Of a DNA stretch of 64,000 bases, positions 15,918 through 25,053 are shown piece by piece. A model generated the notes under the pieces. It made no database searches and had not been told where the DNA came from. It saw only the letters and a program-made list of their open reading frames with translations. The stretch lies in NCBI GenBank assembly GCA_019510435.1, contig JAEKKJ010000027.1, positions 1 through 64,000 on the forward strand. The letters run 5' to 3'. Numbering within the stretch: position 1 is the first letter of the stretch; each line of letters opens with the position of its first letter. The stretch is from Caulobacterales bacterium (lineage in GTDB: Bacteria > Pseudomonadota > Alphaproteobacteria > Caulobacterales > Caulobacteraceae). Position numbers and translations under genes: made by a program.

Positions 15918-17282
15918 CTACGCCGCCCGGGCGATGACCCGGTTGCGGCCGCGGGACTTGGCTTCGTAGACGGCCTCGTCGGCGCGTTTCAGGAGGGCGT
16001 TGGAGGTGTCGTCGGCGCCGGCGCTGGAGGCCACGCCGATCGAGATGGTGACGCTCAGCAGCTCGCGCCCGCCCATCACCCGGAACGGCGCCCCTGCCAC
16101 ATGCAGGCGGATACGCTCGGCGATGCGGCGCGCGTCCTCCAGGTCGGTGTCCGGCATGACGACCACAAATTCCTCGCCCCCGTGGCGGACCGGCAGGTCG
16201 ATGGCGCGAACGTTAGAGGCCAGGCGCACGGCGAACTCGCTCAGCACCTCGTCGCCCACGTCGTGGCCGAAGCTGTCGTTGACCTTCTTGAAGTGGTCGA
16301 TGTCGATGACCAGGCAGGCCACCGGCTCGCCGCCCTGCGCCGCGCGGCGCATCAGGGCGTCCAGCTGGCCGGCCATGTAGCGGCGGTTGTGCAGGCCGGT
16401 GAGCTGGTCGGTGACCGCCAGCTCCAGCGAGTGGTCCAGGTTGGAGCGCAGGTAGTCGGTGTAGCGCTTGCGCCGGATCTGGGTGCGCACCCGGGCCGCC
16501 AGCTCGCCGGGATCGACCGGCCGGGCCAGCAGGTCGTTCACCCCGATCTCCAGGGCCTTCACGGTCTTCTTGCGGTCGTCGAAGTCGGCCACCGCCAGGA
16601 TCGGGATGCCGCGCGTCGCCTCGTCCGAGCGCAGCCCCGCGGCGAATCGCAGCCCGTCGAAGGACTTGGCCGCCGTGTTGACGATCACCAGGTCCACCGG
16701 GCCGCGGGCGGTCAGGGCGGCCTTGAAGGCGTCGGTCTCCACCACCGGCCGGTGCTCCACCGCCAGCTCGGTGGCGATTCGCTGGGCCTGCCGCTCGTTG
16801 TCGTCCACCACCAGGATGCGCCCGCCGGACCCGCCCAGGCGCGAGGCCGCGCCGGCGATCACGCCCATGCGGCGACCCGAGGCCTCCCGCTCGCGCAGCT
16901 CGTCGATCACCGCCTTCAGGCGCGTCAGGCTGCGCACCCGGGCGAACAGCATCACGTCGTCGATGGGCTTGGTGAGGAAGTCGTCGGCGCCCGCCTCCAG
17001 CCCCGCCACCCGGTCGGCGCGGCCATCCAGGGCGGTGACCAGCACCACGGGCACGTGGCGCGTCTCGGGATCGTCCTTCAGCCGCCGGCAGACCTGGAAG
17101 CCGTCCATGCCCGGCATCATCACGTCCAGCAGCACGATGTCCGGCTTTTCGGACCCGGCGATCGCCAGGGCGGTCGGCCCGTCGAACGCGGTCATGACCT
17201 CATAGTACTCGGCCGTCAGCTTGGCCTCGAGCAGGCGCACGTTCGATTCGATGTCGTCGACGACCAGGATGCGCGCGGTCAT
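15918..17282 (-). CDS. pleD: Diguanylate cyclase response regulator PleD
   Basis: 454 residues: receiver 1 with phospho-acceptor Asp53 (LLDVMMPGMDG), a degenerate receiver 2 (about 155-270) and a GGDEF domain. The active site is GGEEF at 368-372 and the allosteric inhibitory site RAID at 359-362. All these positions agree with Caulobacter PleD, which makes cyclic-di-GMP at the swarmer-to-stalked transition. It starts 3 bases after divK on the same strand, so the pair is one operon, with divK first. Confidence 0.97.
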   Translation of the reverse strand: MTARILVVDDIESNVRLLEAKLTAEYYEVMTAFDGPTALAIAGSEKPDIVLLDVMMPGMDGFQVCRRLKDDPETRHVPVVLVTALDGRADRVAGLEAGADDFLTKPIDDVMLFARVRSLTRLKAVIDELREREASGRRMGVIAGAASRLGGSGGRILVVDDNERQAQRIATELAVEHRPVVETDAFKAALTARGPVDLVIVNTAAKSFDGLRFAAGLRSDEATRGIPILAVADFDDRKKTVKALEIGVNDLLARPVDPGELAARVRTQIRRKRYTDYLRSNLDHSLELAVTDQLTGLHNRRYMAGQLDALMRRAAQGGEPVACLVIDIDHFKKVNDSFGHDVGDEVLSEFAVRLASNVRAIDLPVRHGGEEFVVVMPDTDLEDARRIAERIRLHVAGAPFRVMGGRELLSVTISIGVASSAGADDTSNALLKRADEAVYEAKSRGRNRVIARAA

Positions 17283-17285
17283 GGC

Positions 17286-17651
17286 CTAGCTCAGCAACCG
17301 GCGGATCGTTTCGAGGAAGTGGCTGACCGAGATCGGCTTGGAGATATAGGCCTCGCAGCCCCCCTCGCGGATCCGCTCCTCGTCGCCCTTCATGGCGAAG
17401 GCGGTGACCGCGACCACAGGAATGTGGGCCAGGTCGTCGTCTTCCTTCAGCCACTTGGTGACCTCCAGGCCGGAGATTTCCGGCAGCTGGATGTCCATCA
17501 GGATCAGGTCGGGACGATGCTCGCGGGCAAGCGACAGCGCCGCCAGACCCTCACGGGTCTCGAGGGTCTCGTACCCCTGGGCTTCGAGCAGATCATGAAA
17601 GAGCTTCATGTTCAGCTCGTTATCCTCGACGATGAGGACCTTCTTGGCCAT
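17286..17651 (-). CDS. divK: Single-domain response regulator DivK
   Basis: 121 residues, a receiver domain only. Asp53 (ILMDIQLPEISG) is the expected phospho-acceptor, and Thr82 and Lys105 positions (VAVTAFAMKG, YISKPIS) are in place. In Caulobacter DivK is phosphorylated by DivJ and dephosphorylated by PleC, and controls CtrA through DivL/CckA. The upstream 110 bases contain TTAA and TTAG six bases apart, close to but not matching a CtrA box. The downstream partner is pleD. Confidence 0.96.
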   Translation of the reverse strand: MAKKVLIVEDNELNMKLFHDLLEAQGYETLETREGLAALSLAREHRPDLILMDIQLPEISGLEVTKWLKEDDDLAHIPVVAVTAFAMKGDEERIREGGCEAYISKPISVSHFLETIRRLLS

Positions 17652-17761
17652 TCGGACCCGGCTTCACTGCGTGTGGCCTGGCCGGAATTCGGCCTTCCCC
17701 ACCCTTCCCTGGTAGATCCCATGGATATCCTTAAACTTCGTTAGCCGAGCTTCGAACGACC

Positions 17762-18418
17762 TTGGCCGCACCTGACGCCGCTTCCGTCCCGACCCTTTCA
17801 TCCCTGGGGCTCACGCCGCACCGGCCCCTGGTGCTGGTGGACGTGGACGAGGTGCTGGGCCTCTTCATGCAGGGGTTCGGCGCTTACTTGGCCGCACAGG
17901 GCCTGGAGTTCCGGGTCGATCGCTTCGCCCTGTTCCAGAACATCTACCGCCCCGGCGCGGCCGAGCACCTGGAGATGGCCGAGGGCAAGAAGCTGTTCGA
18001 CGCCTTCTTCGCCGGCCACTGCGACACCATCGAGCCGGCGCCCGGCGCCATTGCGGCGCTGAACCGGCTGGCCCGATCGGCGGAGATCCTGATTCTCTCC
18101 AACGCCCCGCCGCAGGCCGAGCGCCTGCGCACCGCCTGGCTGCGCAAGCACGGGCTCGAGCATCCGCTGATACTCAATTCGGGTCCCAAGGGGCCGATCG
18201 CCGCAGCCCTCGTCGGCCAGACGGCCCACCGGACGGCGTTCGTCGACGACCTCCTGCCCAACCTCGATTCGGTGGCCGAGCATGCGCCCGCCACCGCCAC
18301 CTTCCAGCACGTGGCCGACCTTCGGCTGCAGCCCCTGGCCCCACGCTCGGACCGCCACCCGCGCATCGACGACTGGGCCGAGCTCGTCGAGGCCATCGAG
18401 CGGGCGGTCCGGGCCTGA
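17762..18418 (+). CDS. HAD-superfamily-like hydrolase
   Basis: 218 residues if the TTG at 17762 is used; no better start or clear Shine-Dalgarno is visible. HAD motifs can be traced: motif I LVDVDEVL near residue 27, motif II ILILSNA, a Lys in NSGPKGP and motif IV AFVDDLLPN. The Asp-x-Asp at motif I indicates a phosphatase-type enzyme. The substrate is unknown. It is divergent from divK and is followed after 33 bases by a sugar kinase, so a sugar-phosphate substrate is conceivable but unsupported. Confidence 0.7.
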   Translation: MAAPDAASVPTLSSLGLTPHRPLVLVDVDEVLGLFMQGFGAYLAAQGLEFRVDRFALFQNIYRPGAAEHLEMAEGKKLFDAFFAGHCDTIEPAPGAIAALNRLARSAEILILSNAPPQAERLRTAWLRKHGLEHPLILNSGPKGPIAAALVGQTAHRTAFVDDLLPNLDSVAEHAPATATFQHVADLRLQPLAPRSDRHPRIDDWAELVEAIERAVRA

Positions 18419-18451
18419 CCGTCCCGGAACAAATCGGGTAGGCTTGGGGCC

Positions 18452-19345
18452 ATGATCCGCATCGGCGTGGACTTCGGCGGGACCAAGATCGAGGCCGCGG
18501 CGTTGGACCGCAACGGCCGCTTCGTGGCGCGCCGCCGCGCGCCGACACCGCCGGCCTACGAGGACCGGCTGGAGGTGACGCGGCGGCTGGTGACGGAGGT
18601 CGAGCAGCAGGTCGGCGAGCGGGCGCCCGTGCTGGGCGTCGGCGGCCCGGGCGCGCTGTCGCCGTCTACGGGTCTGGTGCGCAACGCCAACTCCGCTGGG
18701 CTGAACGGGCGGGCGCTGCCGGTGGACCTGGCCGAGGTGCTGGAGCGGCCCGTGCGCTATGCGAACGACGCCAACTGCCTGGCGCTGTCGGAGGCCACGG
18801 ACGGGGCGGGCGCCGGGTGCGGCGTGGTCTTCGGGGTGATCATCGGCACCGGCTGCGGCGGCGGGATCGTGGTGGGCGGACGGCTGCTGGAGGGCCGCAA
18901 CGGCGCGGCAGGCGAGTGGGGCCATGCGCCCCTGCCCTGGCCGCGGCCGGAGGAATATCCCGGACCGCGGTGCGGCTGTGGCGGCCGCGGCTGCCTGGAA
19001 CAGTGGCTGAGCGGGCCGGCCTTCGCGCGGCATGCCGGCCGGTCCGGCGAGGCGGCGGCCGCGGCGGCCGAGCAAGGCGACGGCGAGGCCATCGCCCTGA
19101 TCGACGTCTATGCCGACCGGCTGGCCCGGGGCCTGGCCATGGTGGTCGACGTGCTGGACCCGGACGTCATCGTCCTGGGCGGCGGCATGTCCAACATCGC
19201 CCGGCTCTACGAGATCCTCCCGCAGATGATCGAGCGGCACGTGTTTTCCGACGTGTTCGAGACCCCGGTGGTCAAGGCCCTGCACGGCGACAGTTCCGGC
19301 GTCCGCGGAGCGGCGTGGCTGTGGCCGCTGGAGCCGGAGGAATGA
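18452..19345 (+). CDS. ROK-family sugar kinase
   Basis: 297 residues. The N-terminal phosphate-binding loop is GVDFGGTKIE, with the catalytic Asp in YANDANCLALSEA and a GTGCGGGIV adenosine segment. The ROK zinc motif is present (GHAPLPW...CGCGGRGCLE). The pattern resembles fructokinase (Mak) and N-acetylglucosamine kinase; I cannot separate these by reading. Its TGA overlaps the ATG of dinB by four bases (ATGA), an unexpected pairing of sugar kinase with a DNA polymerase that probably reflects co-transcription rather than shared function. Confidence 0.88.
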   Translation: MIRIGVDFGGTKIEAAALDRNGRFVARRRAPTPPAYEDRLEVTRRLVTEVEQQVGERAPVLGVGGPGALSPSTGLVRNANSAGLNGRALPVDLAEVLERPVRYANDANCLALSEATDGAGAGCGVVFGVIIGTGCGGGIVVGGRLLEGRNGAAGEWGHAPLPWPRPEEYPGPRCGCGGRGCLEQWLSGPAFARHAGRSGEAAAAAAEQGDGEAIALIDVYADRLARGLAMVVDVLDPDVIVLGGGMSNIARLYEILPQMIERHVFSDVFETPVVKALHGDSSGVRGAAWLWPLEPEE

Positions 19346-20613
19346 AGGCCTTCTGCCGCGACTGCTTCTGGCGCGGCGAGGCGGCCGTCCGCCGCTGCCC
19401 CGACTGCGCGAGCCCGCGGATGGTGGCGCACGAGGAACTGGACCGGCTCAGCATCGCCCACATGGACTGCGACGCCTTCTACGCCTCGGTGGAGAAGCGC
19501 GACCGGCCCGAGCTTCGGGACCTGCCGGTGATCGTCGGCGGCGGCAAGCGCGGCGTGGTCACCACCTGCTGCTACATCGCCCGGATCAAGGGCGTGCGCT
19601 CGGCCATGCCGATGTTCAAGGCGCTGAAAGCCTGCCCCGAGGCGGTGGTGATCAAGCCCGACTTCGCCAAGTACAAGGCCGAGTCCCGGCGCATCCTGGG
19701 CATGGCCGCCGACCTGACGCCGCTGATCCAGACCCTCAGCCTGGACGAGGCCTGGATGGACCTTTCCGGCACCGAGCGCCTGCACGGCGCGCTGCCGGCG
19801 ATCACCCTGGCGCGGCTGCAGAAGCGGATCGAGGACGAGACCGGCCTGACCGTCTCGATCGGCCTGGCAGTGAACAAGTTCCTGGCCAAGATCGCCTCCG
19901 ATCTGGACAAGCCGCGGGGCTTTTCGGTGATCGGCCACGAGGCCCAGGCCTTCCTCGCCGACAAGCCGGTGCGCATCCTGCCCGGCGTCGGACCGGCGAT
20001 GGTCACGAGCCTGGAGAAGGCCGGCTACCGAACCGTCGGCGACCTGGCGCGGGTGGACGTCAAGGTGCTGGCCGAGCGCTGGGGCGCCCACGGCCTGCGG
20101 CTCTCCGACCTCGCCCACGGCCGCGACGCCCGGTCGGTCAACCCGAACGAGGCGCGCAAGGGCATCAGCTGCGAGACCACCTTCAACGAGGACCTCTCCC
20201 GCCTCTCCGACCTGGAGGACAAGCTGGCGCCGCTGTGCGAGCGGGTGGCGCGCCAGGCCCGGGTCGGCGAAGTGGCCGGCCGGGTGGTGACACTGAAGCT
20301 GCGCGCCACCGACTTCCGGATCGTGACCCGTCGCCGCACCCTGCCGGTGGCCACCCAGACCGCCCACACCCTGTTCAAGGTCGGCCGCGAGCTCCTGGCG
20401 CGGGAGGCGGACGGGCGGCCCTGGCGGCTGATCGGCATCGGCGTCGCCGACCTGGTGGGCGCCGAGAGCGCCGGCGCGGACTTCTTCGCCGAGGGCGAGC
20501 GCAAGGCCCTGGCGAGCGAGCGTTCCGTCGACACGATTCGGGCGAAATTCGGAGCCGATGCGGTGACCTCGGGGCGGATTCTGAAGGCCCGCACCACCCG
20601 GCAGGCAGACTAG
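19342..20613 (+). CDS. dinB: DNA polymerase IV (Y-family) with N-terminal zinc ribbon
   Basis: 423 residues. Residues 1-25 form a small CxxC...CxxC ribbon (Cys5, 8, 19, 22), a feature of many alphaproteobacterial DinB proteins. The catalytic palm follows, with HMDCDAFYASVE (Asp42) and TLSLDEAWMDLSG, then the thumb helix-hairpin-helix (LPGVGPAMVTSLEKAG) and the little finger. No C-terminal beta-clamp peptide is evident: the end is TRQAD. It is coupled to the upstream kinase through ATGA. No LexA box is recognised close by. Confidence 0.94.
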   Translation: MKAFCRDCFWRGEAAVRRCPDCASPRMVAHEELDRLSIAHMDCDAFYASVEKRDRPELRDLPVIVGGGKRGVVTTCCYIARIKGVRSAMPMFKALKACPEAVVIKPDFAKYKAESRRILGMAADLTPLIQTLSLDEAWMDLSGTERLHGALPAITLARLQKRIEDETGLTVSIGLAVNKFLAKIASDLDKPRGFSVIGHEAQAFLADKPVRILPGVGPAMVTSLEKAGYRTVGDLARVDVKVLAERWGAHGLRLSDLAHGRDARSVNPNEARKGISCETTFNEDLSRLSDLEDKLAPLCERVARQARVGEVAGRVVTLKLRATDFRIVTRRRTLPVATQTAHTLFKVGRELLAREADGRPWRLIGIGVADLVGAESAGADFFAEGERKALASERSVDTIRAKFGADAVTSGRILKARTTRQAD

Positions 20614-20768
20614 GCTGAAACGGCCTAAACCTGCGACATGAAGCTGCACGGTGGGCATCGTTAACGCGATCGGAAGCGACGGCGGACGATTCATCCCTTC
20701 CAATGTCCGCTATCTTCCATATCTAATCGGATTGCGAGGGACCCCGTCGGTGTCAGGAGATTGGTCAC

Positions 20769-21098
20769 GTGAGCGAGCGAAAGGATGGTGGCGCAGACAC
20801 CGGCGTTCGCTCGGCGGTGATCACCCAGACCAAGCCCAAGACGCAGAAGCCGTCAATGTACCGGGTTCTGCTTCTCAACGACGACTACACGCCGATGGAG
20901 TTCGTCGTGTACGTACTTGAGCAATTCTTCAATAAGTCGCGCGAAGACGCGACTCGGATCATGCTTCACGTCCATCAACACGGTGTGGGCGTTTGCGGGG
21001 TCTATACGTACGAAGTGGCGGAAACAAAAGTAGCCCAGGTCGTTGATACGGCGCGGCGGCACCAACACCCGCTGCAATGCACCATGGAGAAGGACTAG
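20769..21098 (+). CDS. clpS: ATP-dependent Clp protease adaptor ClpS
   Basis: 109 residues from GTG 20769 with AGGAG upstream. ClpS delivers N-degron substrates to ClpAP. The core YRVLLLNDDYTPMEFVVYVL and the HVHQHGVGVCGVYTYEVAETK region carry the residues for the hydrophobic N-terminal residue pocket. The N-terminal 30 residues are flexible, as in other ClpS. It lies six bases before clpA, so the adaptor and its unfoldase are co-expressed. Confidence 0.96.
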   Translation: MSERKDGGADTGVRSAVITQTKPKTQKPSMYRVLLLNDDYTPMEFVVYVLEQFFNKSREDATRIMLHVHQHGVGVCGVYTYEVAETKVAQVVDTARRHQHPLQCTMEKD

Positions 21099-21104
21099 GC
21101 GCCT

Positions 21105-23420
21105 TTGCCTTCATTTTCCCGCCAACTCGAAGAATCCCTGCATCGCGCGGTGGCCTACGCCAACCAGCGAAAGCATGAATACGCCACCTTGGAGCACCTG
21201 CTCCTCAGCCTGATCGATGACGAAGATGCTGCGGGCGTCATGCGCGCCTGCGACGTCGAACTCGGCGCGCTCCGAACCACGCTGACCAACTACGTGGATA
21301 ACGAGCTGCGTTCGCTGGTCGTCGACGACGGCGAGGACGCCAAGCCCACCGCGGGCTTCCAGCGTGTGATCCAGCGCGCCGTCATCCATGTGCAATCCTC
21401 CGGCCGCGAGGAGGTGACCGGCGCGAACGTGCTCGTCGCCATCTTCTCGGAACGCGAGAGCCATGCCGCCTACTTCCTGCAGGAGCAGGACATGACGCGG
21501 TACGATGCGGTGAACTACATCGCCCACGGCATCGCCAAGAAGGCCGGCGCCACCGAGGCCAAGCCCGTCAAGGGCGCCGAGGACGAGGACAAGCCCGCGG
21601 TCAAGACCGGCGGCGAGGCGCTCGAGGCCTACTGCATCAACCTCAACGAGAAGGCCAAGCAGGGCAAGGTCGACCCGCTGATCGGCCGGCTGCAGGAGGT
21701 GGAGCGCTGCATCCAGATCCTGTGCCGCCGCACCAAGAACAACCCGCTGCTGGTCGGTGACCCCGGCGTCGGCAAGACCGCGATTGCGGAAGGCCTGGCG
21801 CGCAAGATCGTCAACAAGCAGGTCCCCGAGGTCCTGTCGAAGTCGACCATCTTCTCGCTGGACATGGGCGCCCTCCTGGCCGGCACCCGCTACCGCGGCG
21901 ACTTCGAGGAGCGCGTGAAGCAGGTCGTCAAGGAGCTGGAAAACCACCCGGACGCGATCCTGTTCATCGACGAGATCCACACGGTGATCGGCGCGGGGGC
22001 CACCTCCGGCGGCGCCATGGACGCCTCCAACCTGCTGAAGCCGGCGCTGGCGTCGGGCACCCTGCGCTGCATGGGCTCGACCACCTACAAGGAGTTCCGC
22101 CAGCACTTCGAGAAGGATCGGGCCCTGGTCCGGCGCTTCCAGAAGATCGACGTCAACGAGCCCACGATCGACGACACCATCAAGATCCTGAAGGGCCTGA
22201 AGACCTACTACGAGGAGTTCCACAAGCTCCGCTACACCAACGACGCCATCAAGGCGGCGGTGGAGCTGTCGGCCAAGTACATCACCGACCGCAAGCTGCC
22301 CGACAAGGCGATCGACATCATCGACGAGGCGGGCGCCTCGCAGATGCTGCTGCCCGAGGGCAAGCGGAAGAAGATCATCGGGCTGAAGGAGGTCGAAAGC
22401 GTCGTCGCCAAGATCGCCCGCATCCCGCCCAAGTCGGTCTCCAAGTCGGACACCGAGGCGCTGAAGCAGCTGGAAGGCGACCTGAAGCGCGCGGTCTACG
22501 GCCAGGAGGACGCGATCGGCCAGCTGTCGGCCGCCATGAAGATGGCCCGCGCCGGCCTGCGCGACGCCAACAAGCCGATCGGCTGCTACCTGTTCTCCGG
22601 CCCCACCGGCACCGGCAAGACCGAGACGGCGCGCCAGCTGGCCTCCACCCTCGGCATCGAGCTCCTTCGGTTCGACATGTCCGAGTACATGGAGCGCCAT
22701 ACGGTGAGCCGCCTGATCGGCGCGCCCCCCGGCTATGTGGGCTTCGACCAGGGCGGCCTCTTGACCGACGCGGTCGACCAGCACCCGCACGCGGTGGTGC
22801 TGCTGGACGAGATCGAGAAGGCCCACCCGGACGTCTACAACATCCTCCTGCAGGTGATGGACCACGGGCAGCTGACCGACTCGAACGGCAAGAAGATCGA
22901 CTTCCGCAACGTGGTCCTGATCATGACCACCAACGCCGGGGCCTCGGACGCCCAGCGCAACGCCATCGGCTTCGGCCGCGGGAAGGCGGACGACGAGGTC
23001 GACGAGGCGCTCAAGCGGCTGTTCACGCCGGAGTTCCGCAACCGCCTGGACGCCATCGTGCAGTTCAAGCCGCTGACGCCGGAGATCATCCGCCAGGTGG
23101 TGCAGAAGTTCGTCATGCAGCTGGAAGCCCAGCTGGCGGACCGCCACGTCACCATCGAGACCTCCGACGAGGCGGCCGACTGGCTGGCCAAGAACGGCTT
23201 CGACGAGCTCTACGGCGCCCGGCCGCTGGCCCGGGTCATCCAGGAGAACATCAAGAAGCCCCTGGCCGACGAGATCCTGTTCGGGCGCCTCACCAAGGGC
23301 GGTCACGTCAAGGTGGTGCTCAAGGACTCCAAGCTGGCCTTCGAGATCGAGGGCGAGGAACGCGAACGCGGCGCCCCCGTGGTCGAGAACCCCAGCGAAG
23401 AGCCCGAGGCGGTCGACTAG
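21105..23420 (+). CDS. clpA: ATP-dependent Clp protease ATP-binding subunit ClpA
   Basis: 771 residues starting at TTG 21105 with GGAGAAGGA upstream; the first residues (PSFSRQLEESLHRAV) are the family's. It has an N-domain (1-145) that binds ClpS, D1 AAA+ with Walker A at 218 (GDPGVGKT) and D2 AAA+ with Walker A at 499 (GPTGTGKT). It unfolds substrates into ClpP; an IGF-type ClpP loop is represented by the NAIGFGRGK segment. The acidic C-terminal tail (EEREREGAP...EEPEAVD) is dispensable-looking. A terminator follows. Confidence 0.97.
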   Translation: MPSFSRQLEESLHRAVAYANQRKHEYATLEHLLLSLIDDEDAAGVMRACDVELGALRTTLTNYVDNELRSLVVDDGEDAKPTAGFQRVIQRAVIHVQSSGREEVTGANVLVAIFSERESHAAYFLQEQDMTRYDAVNYIAHGIAKKAGATEAKPVKGAEDEDKPAVKTGGEALEAYCINLNEKAKQGKVDPLIGRLQEVERCIQILCRRTKNNPLLVGDPGVGKTAIAEGLARKIVNKQVPEVLSKSTIFSLDMGALLAGTRYRGDFEERVKQVVKELENHPDAILFIDEIHTVIGAGATSGGAMDASNLLKPALASGTLRCMGSTTYKEFRQHFEKDRALVRRFQKIDVNEPTIDDTIKILKGLKTYYEEFHKLRYTNDAIKAAVELSAKYITDRKLPDKAIDIIDEAGASQMLLPEGKRKKIIGLKEVESVVAKIARIPPKSVSKSDTEALKQLEGDLKRAVYGQEDAIGQLSAAMKMARAGLRDANKPIGCYLFSGPTGTGKTETARQLASTLGIELLRFDMSEYMERHTVSRLIGAPPGYVGFDQGGLLTDAVDQHPHAVVLLDEIEKAHPDVYNILLQVMDHGQLTDSNGKKIDFRNVVLIMTTNAGASDAQRNAIGFGRGKADDEVDEALKRLFTPEFRNRLDAIVQFKPLTPEIIRQVVQKFVMQLEAQLADRHVTIETSDEAADWLAKNGFDELYGARPLARVIQENIKKPLADEILFGRLTKGGHVKVVLKDSKLAFEIEGEERERGAPVVENPSEEPEAVD

Positions 23421-23446
23421 GCGCCGTCACCGGCAGCAGAACCTTC

Positions 23447-23477
23447 AAAGGCCCGGGCGCAATCCCGGGCCTTTTCA
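23447..23477 (+). terminator. Intrinsic terminator of clpS-clpA
   Basis: An 11-bp stem AAAGGCCCGGG/CCCGGGCCTTT with a six-base loop ends in TTTTCATTT, 27 bases after the clpA stop. Confidence 0.88.
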
Positions 23478-23575
23478 TTTGCCGCGCCGGCCTGGCCGGA
23501 AATCGGCGCGCGCCGGCATGGACACGCTTAACGGCCGAGCAAGGCGCCGGCGTGCACAGTGCAGAACCTCGATCG

Positions 23576-23956
23576 ATGGAATCCCTCATGATGCGTCCCC
23601 AGCACATTGTCGTGCCCACCGAAGACGTCGTGTCCGCCCTGGCGGCGGAGCTGGCGATCGCACGGGAAGGCTGCGCCCGGCTGGACGGCGCCCTGGTCAA
23701 GGTCCTGGAAGACGCGGACGCGCGCCAGCGCGGCGTGCTGATGGGCGAGCTCCAGACCGTGGACCGGCTGAACCAGCAGCTCGAGGCCCTGCACACCTTC
23801 CTGCGCGAGATCGGCTGCGGCGCAGCGGTCATGGAAGTCGGCTCCGCGCTTCCGGCGATCACCCTCGCGGAGGTGGCCGACCGCCTGGGCACGACCCTGG
23901 GCCTGGCCGCCACCGACGGCCCGCCCCCGCCCGAGGGCGACTGCGAATACTTCTGA
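23576..23956 (+). CDS. Hypothetical helical protein
   Basis: About 126 residues from ATG 23576; ATGs at 23588 and 23591 and a GTG at 23552 are also possible, and none has a strong ribosome-binding site. The central 70 residues are predicted-looking amphipathic helices (VVSALAAELAIAREGC..., LMGELQTVDRLNQQLEALHTFLREI). The C-terminus is proline-rich and acidic, ending GDCEYF. I do not recognise a family. It has high GC third positions like its neighbours and lies downstream of the clpA terminator. Confidence 0.6.
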   Translation: MESLMMRPQHIVVPTEDVVSALAAELAIAREGCARLDGALVKVLEDADARQRGVLMGELQTVDRLNQQLEALHTFLREIGCGAAVMEVGSALPAITLAEVADRLGTTLGLAATDGPPPPEGDCEYF

Positions 23957-23982
23957 CGGCGGCGGCCGCGCCCTCCCCGCGC

Positions 23983-24273
23983 TCAAGCCTCGCCATCCAC
24001 CAGGACAAGCCGGCTCGTCGTCGAGCGATGCCGCCGTGCGAACAGGTCCTGCGCCTCCGGATCGGTCAGGAACGCCTGGGCGTGATCCCGCGACGGAAAC
24101 TCCAGGATCACCAGGCGCTGGGGTGACCAGTCACCTTCCATGACCACCGGATCGGCCCCCTTGGACGCATAGCGCCCGCCATGCTTGGCGATGAAGGCCG
24201 GGATCGCCTTCGCATAGGGCAGGAAGTCCCTGAGATCGTTCACCGTGAGGTCGAGCACCAGATAGGCCGTCAT
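23983..24273 (-). CDS. DUF1330 family protein
   Basis: 96 residues of a ferredoxin-like alpha/beta dimeric fold: AYLVLDLTVND, YAKAIPAFIAKHGGRYASKGAD and RLVILEFPSRDHAQAFL are typical of DUF1330. Biochemical function is unknown for the family. The ATG at 24273 is preceded by GGGGGAGCCCGAGG. It converges on the hypothetical gene at 23.6-24.0 kb. Confidence 0.85.
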   Translation of the reverse strand: MTAYLVLDLTVNDLRDFLPYAKAIPAFIAKHGGRYASKGADPVVMEGDWSPQRLVILEFPSRDHAQAFLTDPEAQDLFARRHRSTTSRLVLVDGEA

Positions 24274-24494
24274 CCTCGGGCTCCCCCCGCTTGCGCGGGG
24301 AAGCTTGGTCGGAATGCGGCGACGGCGCCAGCGGCGGATGTCGGCTTTCGGCCCGCCGGCCTGCGTTCGGCCGCGAGCTGAACCTGCGCCCTGAGAGGGA
24401 AGAGGCCGTCGCGACAAATCGAATGTCCGGCTGTGCGGCCGTCGCGCGTCTTCATGGCGAGATCGTCAATCGCCCGCCTTTCTGGAGACCCGGC

Positions 24495-24914
24495 ATGTCC
24501 AGCCCCATCCTCGCGCCGGTGATCGCGCTCGTACTCTGGTCGTTCGTCATGTGGGCCTGGCTCTACGCCACCCGCATGTCGGCGATGTTCCGGCTGAAGA
24601 TCAAGGACGACCCGCGCCGGCCGCGTTCCGAATTCGACGCCGCCGTCCCGCCCGAGGTCCGCTGGGTGGCCGACAACTACAATCACCTGATGGAGCAGCC
24701 GACGATCTTCTACGCCACAGCCCTGTCGCTGGCGTTCCTGGGTCTGGGCGTGGGCCTGAACGCCTGGCTGGCCTGGGGTTACGTCGCCCTGCGGGTGATC
24801 CACAGCCTCGTGCAGGCGACGGTCAATTTTCCGCCGGTGAGATGGATGGTCTTCACGGTCAGCTCGCTCGTCCTGCTGATCATGACCATCCGCGCGGCCA
24901 TGGCGGCCTTTTGA
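24495..24914 (+). CDS. MAPEG-family integral membrane protein
   Basis: 139 residues with about four transmembrane helices: 1-28, 68-85, 87-105 and 115-137. The conserved RVIHSLVQAT and NFPPVRW stretches are those of bacterial MAPEG (membrane-associated eicosanoid/glutathione) proteins. The start is ATG 24495 with TGGAGA upstream. Upstream in-frame extension to 24291 is not credible. Bacterial members may have glutathione transferase activity but most are unassigned. The gap 24274-24494 holds only a short GC hairpin (24285-24300). Confidence 0.85.
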   Translation: MSSPILAPVIALVLWSFVMWAWLYATRMSAMFRLKIKDDPRRPRSEFDAAVPPEVRWVADNYNHLMEQPTIFYATALSLAFLGLGVGLNAWLAWGYVALRVIHSLVQATVNFPPVRWMVFTVSSLVLLIMTIRAAMAAF

Positions 24915-25053
24915 GGGGGCCGGCCTGAGAGACATCAAACGTCCGGCCCCGAACCCGGGGCGCGTCTTCAACCCGATTTCGTCAAATCGCAGGTATCGTC
25001 GGCGGATGGCGAACAGTGGCCATCGTCGCGGACCTCAAGCCAGGGAGTACGAC

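Noticed and set aside
17652..17761. Possible CtrA box upstream of divK (TTAA and TTAG near 17732)
   Set aside because: The spacing is six rather than seven bases and the second half-site is changed, so it does not meet the CtrA consensus TTAA-N7-TTAA.
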